From NCBI GenBank assembly GCA_903813345.2, contig CAIIXF020000009.1:5700030-5764029 (forward strand): DNA of 64,000 bases. The letters are read 5' to 3'. The notes beneath the pieces were generated by a model, which saw nothing but the letters and a program-made list of their open reading frames with translations, had not been told where the DNA came from and ran no database searches. This document shows positions 22,240 through 36,200 of the stretch, piece after piece. Source of the stretch: Owenia fusiformis (lineage: Eukaryota; Annelida; Polychaeta; Sabellida; Oweniidae). Each line of letters begins with the position of its first letter. Positions within the stretch are counted from its first letter, which is position 1. The translations under genes and the position numbers were made by a program.

Positions 22240-22480
22240 AATTAAGTTGTACAATCATCAATTGGGTTGTACAATCTTCAATTGGGTTGTACAATCTTCA
22301 ATTGGGTTGTACAATCTACAATTAGGTTGTACAATCTACAATTAGGTTGTACATTCATCAATTAAATTGTACAAACTTCCATAAGTTATACCATATTTAA
22401 TTAGGTTGTACAATCATCAATAAGGTTGTACAATCTTCAATTAGGTTGTACAATCTTCAATTAGGTTTGTACAATCTACA
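22240..22480. repeat. 20-bp minisatellite (TTGTACAATCTTCAATTGGG)
   Basis: About eleven units of TTGTACAATC(T/A)(T/A)CAATT(G/A)GG follow one another at about 20-bp spacing, with a few degenerate members near 22370-22400. No intervening unique spacers are seen, so it is not a CRISPR. It lies between the convergent EF-hand/death and DAPP1-like genes. Confidence 0.85.
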
Positions 22481-23964
22481 GTATAGAGATCCTATATATT
22501 TACCTTTACCCATCTTTTCAATCATTGTTTTTAAGAAAAGTTTCAGTCAATTTTACCAGACAAAATTATCCAACAATAAATGTATTGTACATAAAATACA
22601 GCATTACTACATAGTTCACTTATTGCTAAATACCAGTAGTTATTATAATACAGTATTTATATACTTCTGTTTATTTTTGGCGCTGTCCAGAATGGCCTTT
22701 TGAACATTTCAAATAGTAATCCAGTTCGAGTTATCCAGATCAAAATGGACATTTTGATTTGAAAAATGTGAACGTTTTGATAATCTGCCATCTAGAATAG
22801 CCTGTCCAATGATAGGTCCCACGACACCTACATATTTTGGAAAACTAGGAGTTTAATTTTTTTTAAATTATTATTATTATTTATTTCATTGATATAGGAA
22901 TGACTCGAACTGGCAGACCTCAATCATTCATCACAAATTAAAGCAAGCGTCAAATTAATTAGAAGTACAGAATTTACGTAACTCAGCATTGTAGTGAATC
23001 TCAATTTGAGAAAATAATGAACTCCAATTCTACTTTCAACTACATACCTGACATTTCTTCTGGAATTTACAAAAACATATGAAAAATTGCCTGCGAGTGT
23101 ATGTTACTCAACACTCGATATTTGAGTAAGTCAAGTCTGACTGACTTAAATCTGGTGCATAAGCACAGGAAGATGGTTTCATCGATTTCGCATGAGGTAA
23201 ATTGTCATTTGAGTGGGTTACTTTTGATTGATAACATGGGGAAATATGTCCCATTTGTTAATATAAACAGCTTTTCTTTTTTGAACTGAATTCTACACAT
23301 AATTCATTTTGAGACGGCTTATATGTAGATTACTGTCATCATCGATATAAAGTACATCATTTCATTACATGTTAATCCAAACGTAGTATATGTATATGTA
23401 TACAAAATGTTAACATATATGAAAAGTTAAAACAAACAAAAGTTATAAATGACTCACACAGGAGGATGTGTCCCATTTCCCATTGCCTCCATCTTTTTGA
23501 CTCATCCTAAAGTCACATGCCTGAAACTGGCCAATCAGCCAATAAGAAATCATAATCCCTTTCTGAGCATACGCTACAAAAGGATAACATAGTAATATGA
23601 TACTAGAATAGCTTATCACACATTGGAAATGTCACAAAATGTCTAACTTAACTCTAACTCTACCTGGAAATGTTACACAAAATGTCTAACTTAACTCGTA
23701 ACTCTACCTGGAATTGTTACACAAAATGTCTAAATTCTGACCCTGTTCACAAGTGGAATGATAAAAGTGTGTCATTTCATCATATTTTTGATCCATGTTC
23801 CATTCTGTAAGCATAAATACCCGAAGAGAATCAGACGATCCACTCTAAAGGGCCACATGTGGGAGATATAAAGGTGTACTTGTGAGTGGATTAGTTCCTG
23901 GTTTTGGGTCTTTGTCCATTTCATCTAATAGTATATATAATGTTGCTTCACTTTGTATGATTCA
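22481..23964. other. Intergenic stretch, nothing recognised
   Basis: Only short unrelated frames (plus 23101-23289) occur. A local duplication TGTTACACAAAATGTCTAAC is seen near 23665-23735. No gene, RNA or complete element could be identified. Confidence 0.4.
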
Positions 23965-24095
23965 ACAAGACATTAACATGCAAAATGTCACCACCTTCTA
24001 TTTGTTACAGACACTGACCACCAAACACCAACCACCGAACACCATCCATATAAGTTGGAGACTATAACAATATGTCACCACTTCTGGCGGTGATA
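23965..24095. repeat. Dispersed 'GTCACCACC' repeat, copy 3
   Basis: ACATTAACATGCAAAATGTC ACCACC, then GTTACAGACACTGACCACCA, then AAGTTGGAGACTATAACAAT ATGTCACCAC. It lies just 3' of the DAPP1-like gene, a few hundred bases from a second copy at 24704-24822. Confidence 0.6.
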
Positions 24096-24244
24096 TAATT
24101 ATGTACTGTTTGCAACATTGTAATAATATATCACATTGCCATTTTTAGTTATAATCACATTTCTTGGTCTCATTTTCCACTTTTCGTGAAGTCAATAAGC
24201 TGTTGTAATATATCGCAGTCACGTCATATAGCACATTACTTTTA

Positions 24245-27200
24245 TTAACCTGGAAAGTAAAAACGTTTTCAATCAGTTAAAAGTAAAAACATAAAATAGC
24301 AAAAGACCAATAAACCATACAAATCTCGTGATTTCTCCACATGTAATAACTATGCAAATTGGCGTAGACGCAAATTAAAAAAAGCGAAGAGGCAGAAACT
24401 ATTTCTAAGGCTGCCTAATTCTGGCTACATACATGTACATGGGTCTTTTTTGAACAAATCTAATTCAAATGATAATTTTCATTGAATAAAAATACAAAAC
24501 ATGTAGTAATAATAATTCTATTACAGCAAAAAATAATATTAAACTTGTATAAATACCATTAAGGTTCATTTGTGCCTTTATAGCTGCGACCCATTCCTCA
24601 GCATCTTCTGCAGTGCTTGCGTATATAAAGAATTTGCGCCAAGAGAACATTAGTCTGAAATTACAAGTGAGCTACCTTGACCATGGACATGTAAATATCT
24701 AAACAAGGCATTAACATGCAAAATTTCACCACCTACCATTTGTTACAAGCATCAAATGCCAAACACAAAATTTCAAACACCAAACATCATCCATAAAAAA
24801 GCTGGAGACAAGAACAATATGTCCGCACAAAAACATAAAATTGGTCTGATATTAATTGTGATATCAGTAGTCCGCCTATATAGTACTAATAATTCACTAG
24901 TTGTTGATATTTGAAATGGTTATATGACAAGTATTGTAACAAAATAGTCTCTTTGAATGGGTTTTGCATTTCTATCATTTGACTGTATGTTCTCCATTTT
25001 TATTACATATCTGGAGATGCAATAATGATGATAATAACGTTAGCTCAAAAAACATTAATATGAATTAAATCATAACTAGGTAAGATGTGTTCAATTCCAG
25101 CAATTCAGAATACAGTGTTTCATAATATCATGATCTCAAACTGAGAGTTTTTTATTCATCACAGAGGCTTTTCCATATAGCTTTGAAACCTCGTTAGTCT
25201 TTTAGTTTACTGTTAATAGTTTTTAATGAGATTTTAGGAGATCTGCACTTTTAACCACTAAAGACAAACATTTTCTTCTATTTGATGGCATATTTGAATT
25301 CTTTGTGTAATTTTCTATCAAAACAATTTTGATTTGCACTCTTATTTACCTTTATTCAAATTCTAGAGATTTTCAAGTTTTCTAACTGCACTTCATTTGA
25401 TAATGTTAGCTCAAAAAACATTAATATGGATTAAAATATAACTCGATAAGATGTGTTCAATTCCAGCCAATCAGAATACAGTATTTCAAAATATGAGCCT
25501 GGCCATAGGAAAACCGGTCTTATCACAAAAATTAAAATTGTGATACAGAGCCAAAAATGTGCCCACGATTAAGAGGAAAATGTGCTAAATTCAGATCCGA
25601 CTTTTTGGTCTATATATGCAAGGAAAAATTGTTAAGACATAAGCCATGGCTCATTTGAAAGGTTTCGTTGTGATTTTTAAGATATAACAAAAAATCAGAA
25701 TATTGAAAAAATCTGTGATAAGACCCCTTTTCCCGTGGCCTGGCTCATATCATGAAATACCGTCACACTCATGCAAAGGTCTAGAAACAACACATTATAG
25801 TGGATTAAATCATCCACAGTGCATCGAGTTCTGGGCTTAAATCCTATAACAGTATTTTACTCCATTCAACAACAACATGATAGAGTATCAAAAAATCCTC
25901 CTTACGTGAAACAATTAGGTTTTTCTATTGTATAGTCCATCATGCAGTTTTCACATTCATGTAGATCTAATGTTTTCACAGGTTCTTTGTCGGTCTTTTC
26001 TTTGAAGTACTTTAGACGATTTTTTTCTAACGTAAACCAGCGAGTTTTCCAATTCTGAAATGTACAAATAATATAGATTTCACATCGCAAAACAATGTTA
26101 CTTGGAAATTTTTGTTTCATACAGAACTCCTGGTAATATTCACACAGTTCAAATTTTGGAAATATAAATAGCTATGTAACTCAAGAAGTTTTAATTCACA
26201 AATTCTCTTTATGCCCAAAAATAATATTGCAAAGAGTAAATGCAAATCGTAAATCAGCAAAAAAATGTATGGCAGTGAAATTTCAAAATCACAAGAACGT
26301 GTAATATTACACCATCAAAAATTACAAGGAGTACAGAGTCAAGTTCATGACATGTGACCAGATTTTGACCAATCACACAATAACAAAATTGACAGTAGTG
26401 CAATTTTATACTGTACCTGGACATTACCTCCCCTCTTTGTTAGGAAACCTTGTTTGTACTCGAGCTGGAAAATAAAAGAGCATTATCAAATATATGGGGA
26501 GGAGACAAATGAGCTATTTTTATATTCATGTATTCTTAGCGTACAAGGCCTTGTGTAATGGGGGGGGGGGGTATCAAAGGCTAGATACAAAATATAACAC
26601 TACTAGCCCTGCATGTTATTTTTTTAATTAATAAGTTCTCGAACATTACAAGCATGGTGGCCATCTTGAATTTTATATGAAAAATCCAAAATGGCTGCAT
26701 TTCATTTTTTATTTTCATCATTTTTCATAGAAACTATGTACTAAAATTTTGACTTCTGTCACAAGTGAAGATGATTTGCTGAAATTTACTCTTACAATTG
26801 TATGAGATATGTCAGTGCAATAAAACACTTGAAGCCTGAACACTGAACAACACTGATGAATTTAAACAATAATTCAACACTAATCTCTTAATTTGGTTCA
26901 TCAGTCATTATCTATCATTGTTGCAATTATATAGTTTGCCTTGTCATTCCAATAAGCTTTGTATTAAGATGGCATTTCCTGATAAACACATAGAGTGATT
27001 TTTATCAAACTTTATTTGAACAAATACAGAATCGTAAATACAAAATACAAAACTTTTTTATAGGTGATGATGAGAAGACGAGGTTATCTAGGCCAATATA
27101 TTCAAGGATATTGATTTTTTTATGATGATTAAAAGTATCTAAAAGTACATGTACTACTTAAAGGCAGAATCAGAGCAATAGGGGGTGACAAAATTGCAAG

Positions 27201-30200
27201 CAACATGTAAACTTAATCTACAAATATATTCTTTACCATTTCAAATCCAATATCTTCAAAAAGATACGCAGTTTGATATCAATGGTAAAGTTATTCAAGA
27301 TTTAAAGTTCTCGATTTGCCACAAAAATGTGGATTGCTACTTGTTCAATAAAGTAATTCTCACATATCAGAGTCTCTCTTTATCTAAAACTTGCGAGCTT
27401 GTGTATTCCAAGAGACGGTAGAGGCTGTTAAAGGCCCTCTATGAATATATGTGGTTGTAATATTTATAGAGAAATGAACACATTATTGTGAAAGTCTTTA
27501 GTATTCCTCAAATAAAGAATACATTACAGAGTCTGGACAGCATAGTTCTTGAATGGTGGGGGAAAGGGGGTATTAGACATTGTTTCTTTTCACGTTAGAT
27601 CATGGTTCTGGGCTAAATGGGGTTTGTTTTTCTTGACTGGTATGCACTTAGAGTTTGCTTTGTCTTGCTAAGTTCCATTACAACTTTTGGTCCTTTCCCT
27701 TCGGCACTTGTGCTTATATATTAAGACTTTGAAGATTTTTATGATATATATGAAAAGGAATGACACGAGCCAAAAATATTCTAAAATTGAGACAATTTTT
27801 GTTTAGGTTGCTCACAAGATCTGATACTCCCTTTAAATAATGGTAGTTTATATCAGACTCACCGATTTTGTAGCAGCTAACATTTTATGAGTTTTTTCAG
27901 GAAGTGTGCTTGACCTTGGTGGGTTTATTATTTCTGTCAATCCCTGTATCTTCCCTGTAGGTGGCAATGTTGAAGGTTTCGCGATGTCTGGTGGAGCAGG
28001 AGGAGAAAATGGTGGTATTGAATCTATTCTTTCATCATCATTATCATTAATATCAAGTCTTTCAAAGTCTTCGTTTTTGGGGCCAGCTATAGGTGGCACT
28101 CTAGGAGGTACTCTTGGGGGAGCAACTGGTTTATCAACTGATGTAGACTGATTTGTGGCTTGCGGTTTTCTGGGTTTGGGCTTCATAGGAGCATGGACAG
28201 ATGGTTTACTGAAGTTTTCTCTTTCAACTGGTTGAGATATTACTGTTGCATTTTCTACAAATAGAAACAAAGTTCAGTCACATTTTGTGTCAAAATAAAT
28301 GATTTATCAAACATTTTAGCTGTGGAGTCTGGAGATCCGCTGTAAATTTTATTTTTAAGAATGCATAGGCGCAGCCAGTGTGTGATGGGTGCGATCCCCC
28401 ATAACCAATAAAAATAAGATTATGAGATAGAAGAAAAGAGCTTTAAAATGCTTTTATTTGAAGTCTCTAGTTCAATTTTGAAGGAAGTTGCATCAAGTTT
28501 TGTATAAATTCAAAACAGATCTTTTTTAGCTTGCTTATGCCACGATCACACCCCCCCTATCCCTACTGAAAACAAAAAAAATTTGGTGATCGCACCCCCC
28601 TAACTGAAAGCTGGCTTAACGCCCATGGGGTGTTATTTTAAGCAATAATCAGCATGTTAGACATTTGTTTTTGGAACAATAAGAAATAACCAACTAACAG
28701 TACATAATGAAAATCATACTAACACCTTGTACATGAAGAACTTGAGATTGAACTAAACCCAAAGTTAATCCTAGATGGGACTCGTAATGAGTTATAATTT
28801 TCATAGAATAAATATTAAATCTCATTCATTAAAAGTTCACTTATTATACAAAAAAAAATTTTCACTCTTAACAGATTTTTATTGTTTAATCGATTCTTAT
28901 AAAAAATATTTTGTTGATTCAACAGAGTACTAAATGTCTTTAAACCCTTAATATCAGGGATTTACAATTACTATATGCTGTATTATAAAGAAATTATGTG
29001 AAATCAAGGATATGTAGGCAATGAGAGAAAAAATATTGCTTAAGATGTTAACCATAAAGGATAAAAAGTCAAGTACCCTAGATCTCAAGGGATGTCCTTT
29101 CATATTTATTCAAGGCTTTAGATGGTAAATAACATACCTGTTCCATGCGCAATGACAGGGTTGGAGGTCAAATATGTTACAAATTCTTCAAATGTTGTAT
29201 ATCTCAGTTTGCCGAATATAATTGTATTGTCCTTCACATCAATGTTATAGTGCTTCACTTTGTTTTTTGTGCTGAAATGAAATCAAAACATTAATACTTG
29301 AAAAATGTAGATGTGAATATGTCCCTTATCTCAGTAGCTACATGGGAATTATAAATGAAAAATATCTCAGAGGTTTTTCTATTAACTTTTGCTGATTTTT
29401 TAAACTTAAATTGCATTATTAAAATGAAAAACTTCTGAATATTTATTTTTCATATGTTATTCCCAGGAACTTAGACTCAGATTAGAGACATGTTCACATG
29501 TGTACAAAAATGAAAAACTCAAATCAAATAAACAGTTTTTAGAATAGTGCATTAATAGTAAATTTATCAACCAAGACATCTGTATAGTGAAGATAAGTTC
29601 GTGCTGAAAAGAGAAAATGTTAAAACTATATATACTTTAAGAGAAAAAAACGAAATAAAAACTAAAAACATCAAAACCGTTTTAGCGTTTCTCATCAGCA
29701 ATAATTTACAGATACACCAACCATTATAAACAAACAAATACAAAGATTGGTCCAAGACGTATCATGGTTCATAATTCATAATTTTAAATAATCTAATTAA
29801 ATAGAAGAGAAACAAGTCAACAAAGACAAAATATCATCACATACCAAAAAATCAAAAATAAGATATCAAACTATTTAACTCAGAAATAAAATACAATTAA
29901 ATTGCAATTTTTACAATGTATAACCAAATGCCTTACTGTCTTTCCTACTCAACGATAAACATTTACTTTACGAAACATCGAACTATAAATTCTTTATATA
30001 TGGTTAGGGCGATGGTGAACATGTTTTCCTACATGCTTAAATCATCTTAAATAATTGCTGTCATCGGTTTCAATGTATACACACGTTCTTCCTGCTCTTT
30101 CAATTTCACATCTTAAAAATGTTTGTTTTACTTAGAATACTTCATCAAGTGTTGTTAGGAACTCCTAATTGTACCATATGAAGCACTTTAATTAGTCATT

Positions 30201-33200
30201 AGACTTAATATACAGTTACAAACAAGGAAGTCTTATTTCTGGAAACGCTATTTTTATAGATTAGGCACTTGTATGTATTTTATAATGTGGCTAGCTAGTT
30301 ATAACAACCTACACATAGATTTATCAATAGACTTTCAAAGAATGAGGAAGTTGATTCAGAATTCTGTTTATTTGTTTTTACATATTGTATGTATTTATAT
30401 GTGTTAGATAATCTCTCTATGAACTCTTGAATTAACTGATTAACTGGAAACATATACTATATGTAGTGCTCAATTTTGTAATTGTGAGGAGTATTGATCC
30501 TTTTCACAGGCTTGAAAAGCATAATTTGAAAAATTTGATTAGAGCAATTTTAGAGAAATATTCTGTGACAGATTATCATATCGAGTCATTTGGGTTTCAG
30601 GGTCAATTCTTTTGACCACCCATCACTCTGTGTGGATGTCCAAAGGTTAATCAATGTAAAGCCGTATGAGAGGGGTCTTTATCAAAAATATATACAATTG
30701 TATCTGTGCGTGGCCATTGCCAGACATGAGTCAGGGGGGGGGGCAAGTACATCCCCAAATTTTACAGAAATATATTTTCAGAACAAATCTTGCGGAAATA
30801 AACTTCAAATGAAATCATGAAATATCTCCTTCAGTTTAAACTTGTCAGGCCTAGTTTTTGATTCTGCCTTGAAATGGCATTACACTTACACATACAGTAC
30901 AGTTAACTTATATGTATTTGTACATTTCTAGGTTTAAAACTGTCATAAAAACAGCTCTACTTCAGTAAAAAACATCTACTTAAAACATACATTCAAATCT
31001 TATCACCTTACAAGGATAGGAGTTTTTATTTACATATGCTAAAAACCAACAAACTTACATCTTGGGAACAGATTTGTTAAATACAGTAAAACCTGTTTAA
31101 TCCGATCAGGTGTCCCGATTTCGAAGTTTTTGCATCCTCATGATATTCTGGATTTTGAAGAAATATAAATGCATCGTTAATGATATTAATGTTTCTTTTG
31201 ATCACAAAGCTTAATAGAATTCCAAAATCTGATTCAAATGAATTTGGTCATGCCAGAAAGACCAATTATGATTGATTTCTTTCAAAAGTTTTGATGTCTT
31301 AACAAATCAGTGTTAAAAATATTTGAGTAATATTAGGCTATAAGAAATATGTGATATTTTGTGAAAAGTTTTTTTGTAATTTTTCAAATGTGAGTGTCCA
31401 TTGTTCAAATTAGGAGATGTTCAGATTTTAACAGGAGAGTCAATGGGAGGAAAGAATTGGACCAGAAAAAACTGTTTGGATTGGAAGGTGTCGGAAAAGC
31501 CAGGTCTTCAGATATACAGGTTTTAGTGTACTATAAAAAAAATAAATGCTCTCCTTTGAACATTGTTTTCTACATATCAATTTTGTATTCTTTGTACATG
31601 TACATGATTGTTTACAAATACACATATTGTACTAAAACCTTCTCTCACACCAGGAGAACAATACCAATACCAATTTAAAATACCAGCTTTATTAAAGATT
31701 TTTCCTTTACCCTCATTACCCTTTGGCATTTTGCTCATAGTCTACTTGACCTAAACATTCACAGTGAACAATGTCAACTCATAACTCATGTTTTATGACC
31801 TTTCAGTTGAGTAGCTTTATTAACTCTAAAGAAAAGTGAATAAAAACATTTAAAGATTAATGGGAATAAAAACAAACAGTTTAACACTTCCTAAATGATT
31901 CATAAAGAAAGATGATTATAATTCTCCCTATCTCAATTGCACACGCATTTTCTGAATCAAATTAAGATTATTACATCAAAGGATATTTAAAGTAACAATT
32001 TATCAGCATCGTGATAAGCGATCATCTTATTTCTTCTCAGACATGTTTCTTGTGAAAAAGAAAGATGGGATGAGTATCAAAATGATTTATCTGAGGCTTG
32101 ATGTTTATATGGGGAATATTGTCATGATAAATATCATGTAAGTGATAAATGTCATCACCTGATTGCAATTTCAGATGTGTAACCATTTGCATCAGACACT
32201 GGATCCAAAATATTGGTCGCAAAAAAATGGTGGCTATAGCAATATATCACCATTCCTTGATCATCTCAGTCCTCAATATAGGATCCATGAGACCTGTGCT
32301 CACAGAGTAAATTGATACCAAAATGTGAATTTTTATGTACAAATCGCTGATTTCTCAAAAACAGACAAGACTTTGGAAATGTTTATGATGAGTGAAAAAA
32401 TATAACTATGGAAGCCAGGGGCCCTATTACTAGGCCTTATTTTTAAATTTTAGGCCATATCAAGAAAATAGGCCTTAAATTTTGTTTTTAGGCCCAACAT
32501 TTTTCTGAGCCTTTTCATACTTGAAATGTGAGCTCCTCCCCCCCTGATATGAATATCAGCTCTAATTTGTATCATCAATGTTGATGGATGGACGGACAAA
32601 ATGACCAACAGACGGGTTAGTCGAGCCCTTAGGCTTACTGTGTGAGCCAAAAACACAATAAGAAAAAAATAAAATTCAAAAGGAAAAATAGTTATAAGGC
32701 ATCAAATCCGAACATCCCAAGCAAGTCTTTAACATCAAATCTAACGATATACAATCATACATATAACGGCTATATTTTTTAAAGTAATATGTGATTCATA
32801 CCCATACACTTTTCATAAATATTATCTGTATATGAATGTGTTTATCTATTTCAAAATATTTACTTTTAAATTATTTTTCAAATATTTTATGATTTATCTA
32901 AATCTGTGTTTATCAATGTTTTCAAGTAATTTAATAAATTAGGTAGGAGTAAACAAAACACTCTAGATTATGATAAATGTACTTCAAACTTTTTTATAGT
33001 AAAAATTATCAAAAAGTGAATTTTACTAGAATAGGATTAAAGTGGTTAGATAAAGAGGTGTTCACATTAATAGGCTCTGATAACATGGGATATCATTAGT
33101 GTTGTCGAAATTAATTGATACATAGCGATGTACAGCCCCTGAAGTGATTCTGGCGATGCATCGATTTCTGAAACAAAACAGCAGAAAACCTCCAAAAATA

Positions 33201-36200
33201 GCTTTGGCCAGCAATAAGTTAGATCTGCTAAAAATCACCTTTTCCTATTTGTATTACCTTTCTCATTCCGCAGTTCATTTTCCAATGTTCTCTGATTTGA
33301 TTCCACTTTATTGCTGATGCATCGATGTACGATAATGACACATTATGATGCTTTATGACAACACTAGATACCATACCATGAATCCCATAAGTTGGGACCA
33401 AAAAGATAGTTAAAGATAAAGTTAAGAAATGTCAATAAGTGTTCTGATATACAGGTTTGACTGTAGTTCAATGAAGGTGTGCCTCCTGTGCTGACATTTA
33501 GACCTGCTTGAATTAAATATAAATCAAAATATTGCAACATTACCTATTGTATTTGAGCCACTTTAAACCTTTCTTCAAACACTGATGTACGAGGCCAAGA
33601 AATAATTCTTGTTTTTGGTCACCAGACTTCCAAAATCAAAAATGACCATCAGACCTCTTTTCTTATTTTTCTGAACAATCTTTCCCTTTAATATCTATGT
33701 GAATTACACTCGAAAACTGAACATGAAATGCAAAGACTGATATTTATTTTAATGGATGTGTTTATGGGCATATCAACTGACAATGACAATGGAAAGGATA
33801 CATAAACTTATAAATAAGACTTTTTGTAAAAAAATTAAATTAATTAAAAAATTAGTACTGACCAGACTGGGTCAACTCTTCTATTCCTTGATATTTCCAC
33901 CAACTATCACAACGACCAGAAACACATTTTTTCTGCTTTTATAACTGTTTGGATAATGTACAATTAAGGGGTCAACTCAAACATTTTACAATAAACTACA
34001 TGATACATACGGTACTAATTCACTTTATTAACCACAAGATCATCCACTCAATCCTTTAATAACAAACAAAAATAGAAAACAATACACCGATTAACAATTT
34101 ATGGACTTTTTACTTCAGAAAATGGAAATTAGCTCATACCTTCAAAATGAAACTAAATTACATATAGACTTTAGAGTGAAACATTTAAGACAGTACATTG
34201 CATAGCTTTACCAAATGAACTCAAATAAACCAGTAAAATCATGCCAAGAATTATATAATTTTAAGTTCATATGAAAGCAATGTAAAGGGGAATACGAGCA
34301 AGATTACATATTATATCATCAGCCAGAGTAGTGCCTTTTCAAAATGCTTACCTAGCAACATCTCAGCAAGATTTGTGCCATTAATTTTTCTTCAAAAATC
34401 ACTATTTTATAAATTCGCAAAAAGTGGTTCTTTTGACTTGCCAATATCTCATGTCTCTATATTTTGCATCCTCCTCTAAGCAGGTATCCAGAATCCGTAC
34501 CTCCTTCTTCCCCCTGCTATAACCAATTTGGAAGCGCTTGATTAAACTGAATCACGTGATCTAATTATGCGCAATGACCTATACATGATTTCTGCCGCAG
34601 TGTTGCGACAGCCAATCAGATTGCGAGTTCTTAATCAGAGAAATGCTAACTGCTTATCGCAGGGGGTAAAAAGAAAGAATATATTCTGGATTTTGAAGCC
34701 CTGTGATCGGAGGATGTATATTTTGACACTGATGCATTTTTGATGTATTAAATTTCACCTGAATTAGCCAAACCCAGTAAAATTCCTTTTAACAAAATTG
34801 CATGTTGCACGACATGTTTGTATGTTTGTTTACAGCCAAACAAGCATGACAACTAATTTCACCAGGCACCTGTTAAAAACTGGGGTAATAACACCTTTTT
34901 GCCATCATATCAGTAAATATATATTCAGTTACATAATGATGGCAATTAATGTCTGCCATAGTTAAAAAAAACTTAAAATATTGAGGTAATGACATAAAAA
35001 ATAGTCACATGCCTTTCCTGAGACTTATTCATTTACCATTTTATTATTAATTGACCTCTATGATTAAATAAACAAGAACAGAAAAATAAATTATTGTTAT
35101 ATTATTTAATGGCCATTAACATGCAAAATGTCACCACCTGCCATTTGTTACAGACACTGAGCTCTGAATGCTCAGACCACCAACCACCATCACAAAAAAT
35201 TAAAGACCTTAACGATATGTCCCCTATTGGTGGTGGCATTTAATAAGTGCTTGATGTCCAATGGCTCACTGACTTCATATTAATTAAACCTCTCAAGTGA
35301 AACACATCCCAAATGAACACTTTAGAGGTATCACTGATATTCCACTTACTCAAGTTTTACTGTACATAACAACCATAACTCTATCCGAGTTACATATTTT
35401 TCGTCGAAACTTTGCAGTTTTAGTAACGATACATAAAAGTACATTATGTACAATTTTGAAGACGATTGGTGCATATTTAACAAAATGCCAGCACCAGTCC
35501 TGTTACTTTTGGAACACCCTGTATTCAGATACTTTAAAAATTAATACTTACTTGACAGACAATGCAAGTTCTCCGGGTTTGGAACTAGGACGTAATACAT
35601 AACTCCCTTCTTTGCAAGTTTCTAGTAATGCAATCGTTGATTTACGTGTCGCGTCTGGATGGTACCAACTGAAAAGAATAACAACTTTGTAAAAATATGC
35701 CTTTCTTAGTACTATTGTATCTTGGCTATATAACCGTAGTACATAAACTTGACATGGCTCATAGTAATCTGCTTATGAAATCAAATCAATTTGAATATGT
35801 ATATATAATTGTATCCTGTGGAGTTTTTAGCTGTAAATAATACCAAAGCCAACCCAAATTATGTCACTTAAAAAACTAGTTTAGGCCTAGTGCCAGGGGG
35901 ACAAGTAAGATAACATCACATAATTTGATCATTGCCATGGTAACCCATAATTTTGTTAATTGCCTTAATTTCATGTGAATAAATAAACCTCTCTCGGTGG
36001 AACTTCTTCCAAATTAAATGTTATTTTGAAGAATCAAATGTGTTCCTCTTATACAGATTCATCGTATAATTACTAAATATCTAATCTAAAATATGTGAAG
36101 AAATTTTGGCAAAACAAGCATCCATCAAATGGAGAAACATCTCATCTGACTTGATTTATACTTACATTTTCATGTATTAATTACAAAGTATGAAATTTTT

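Noticed and set aside
22240-22480. CRISPR-like regular repeat
   Set aside because: The 20-bp units abut with no unique spacers, and the genome is eukaryotic. It is a minisatellite.
24465-24650. C-terminal extension of the PH exon (…GIYTSLILFF…)
   Set aside because: It reads past a GTATTT donor into the intron. Splicing to the acceptor before 24249 gives an immediate stop and a normal PH-domain end, which I prefer.
27906-28151. 81-codon plus-strand frame rich in Gly/Ser
   Set aside because: It is the antisense reading of the proline-rich linker exon of the DAPP1-like gene.
35450-35534. Possible mariner element ending TTTTGGAACACCCTGTA
   Set aside because: Only a right end is visible and no matching left end was found. 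At most it is a truncated fragment.
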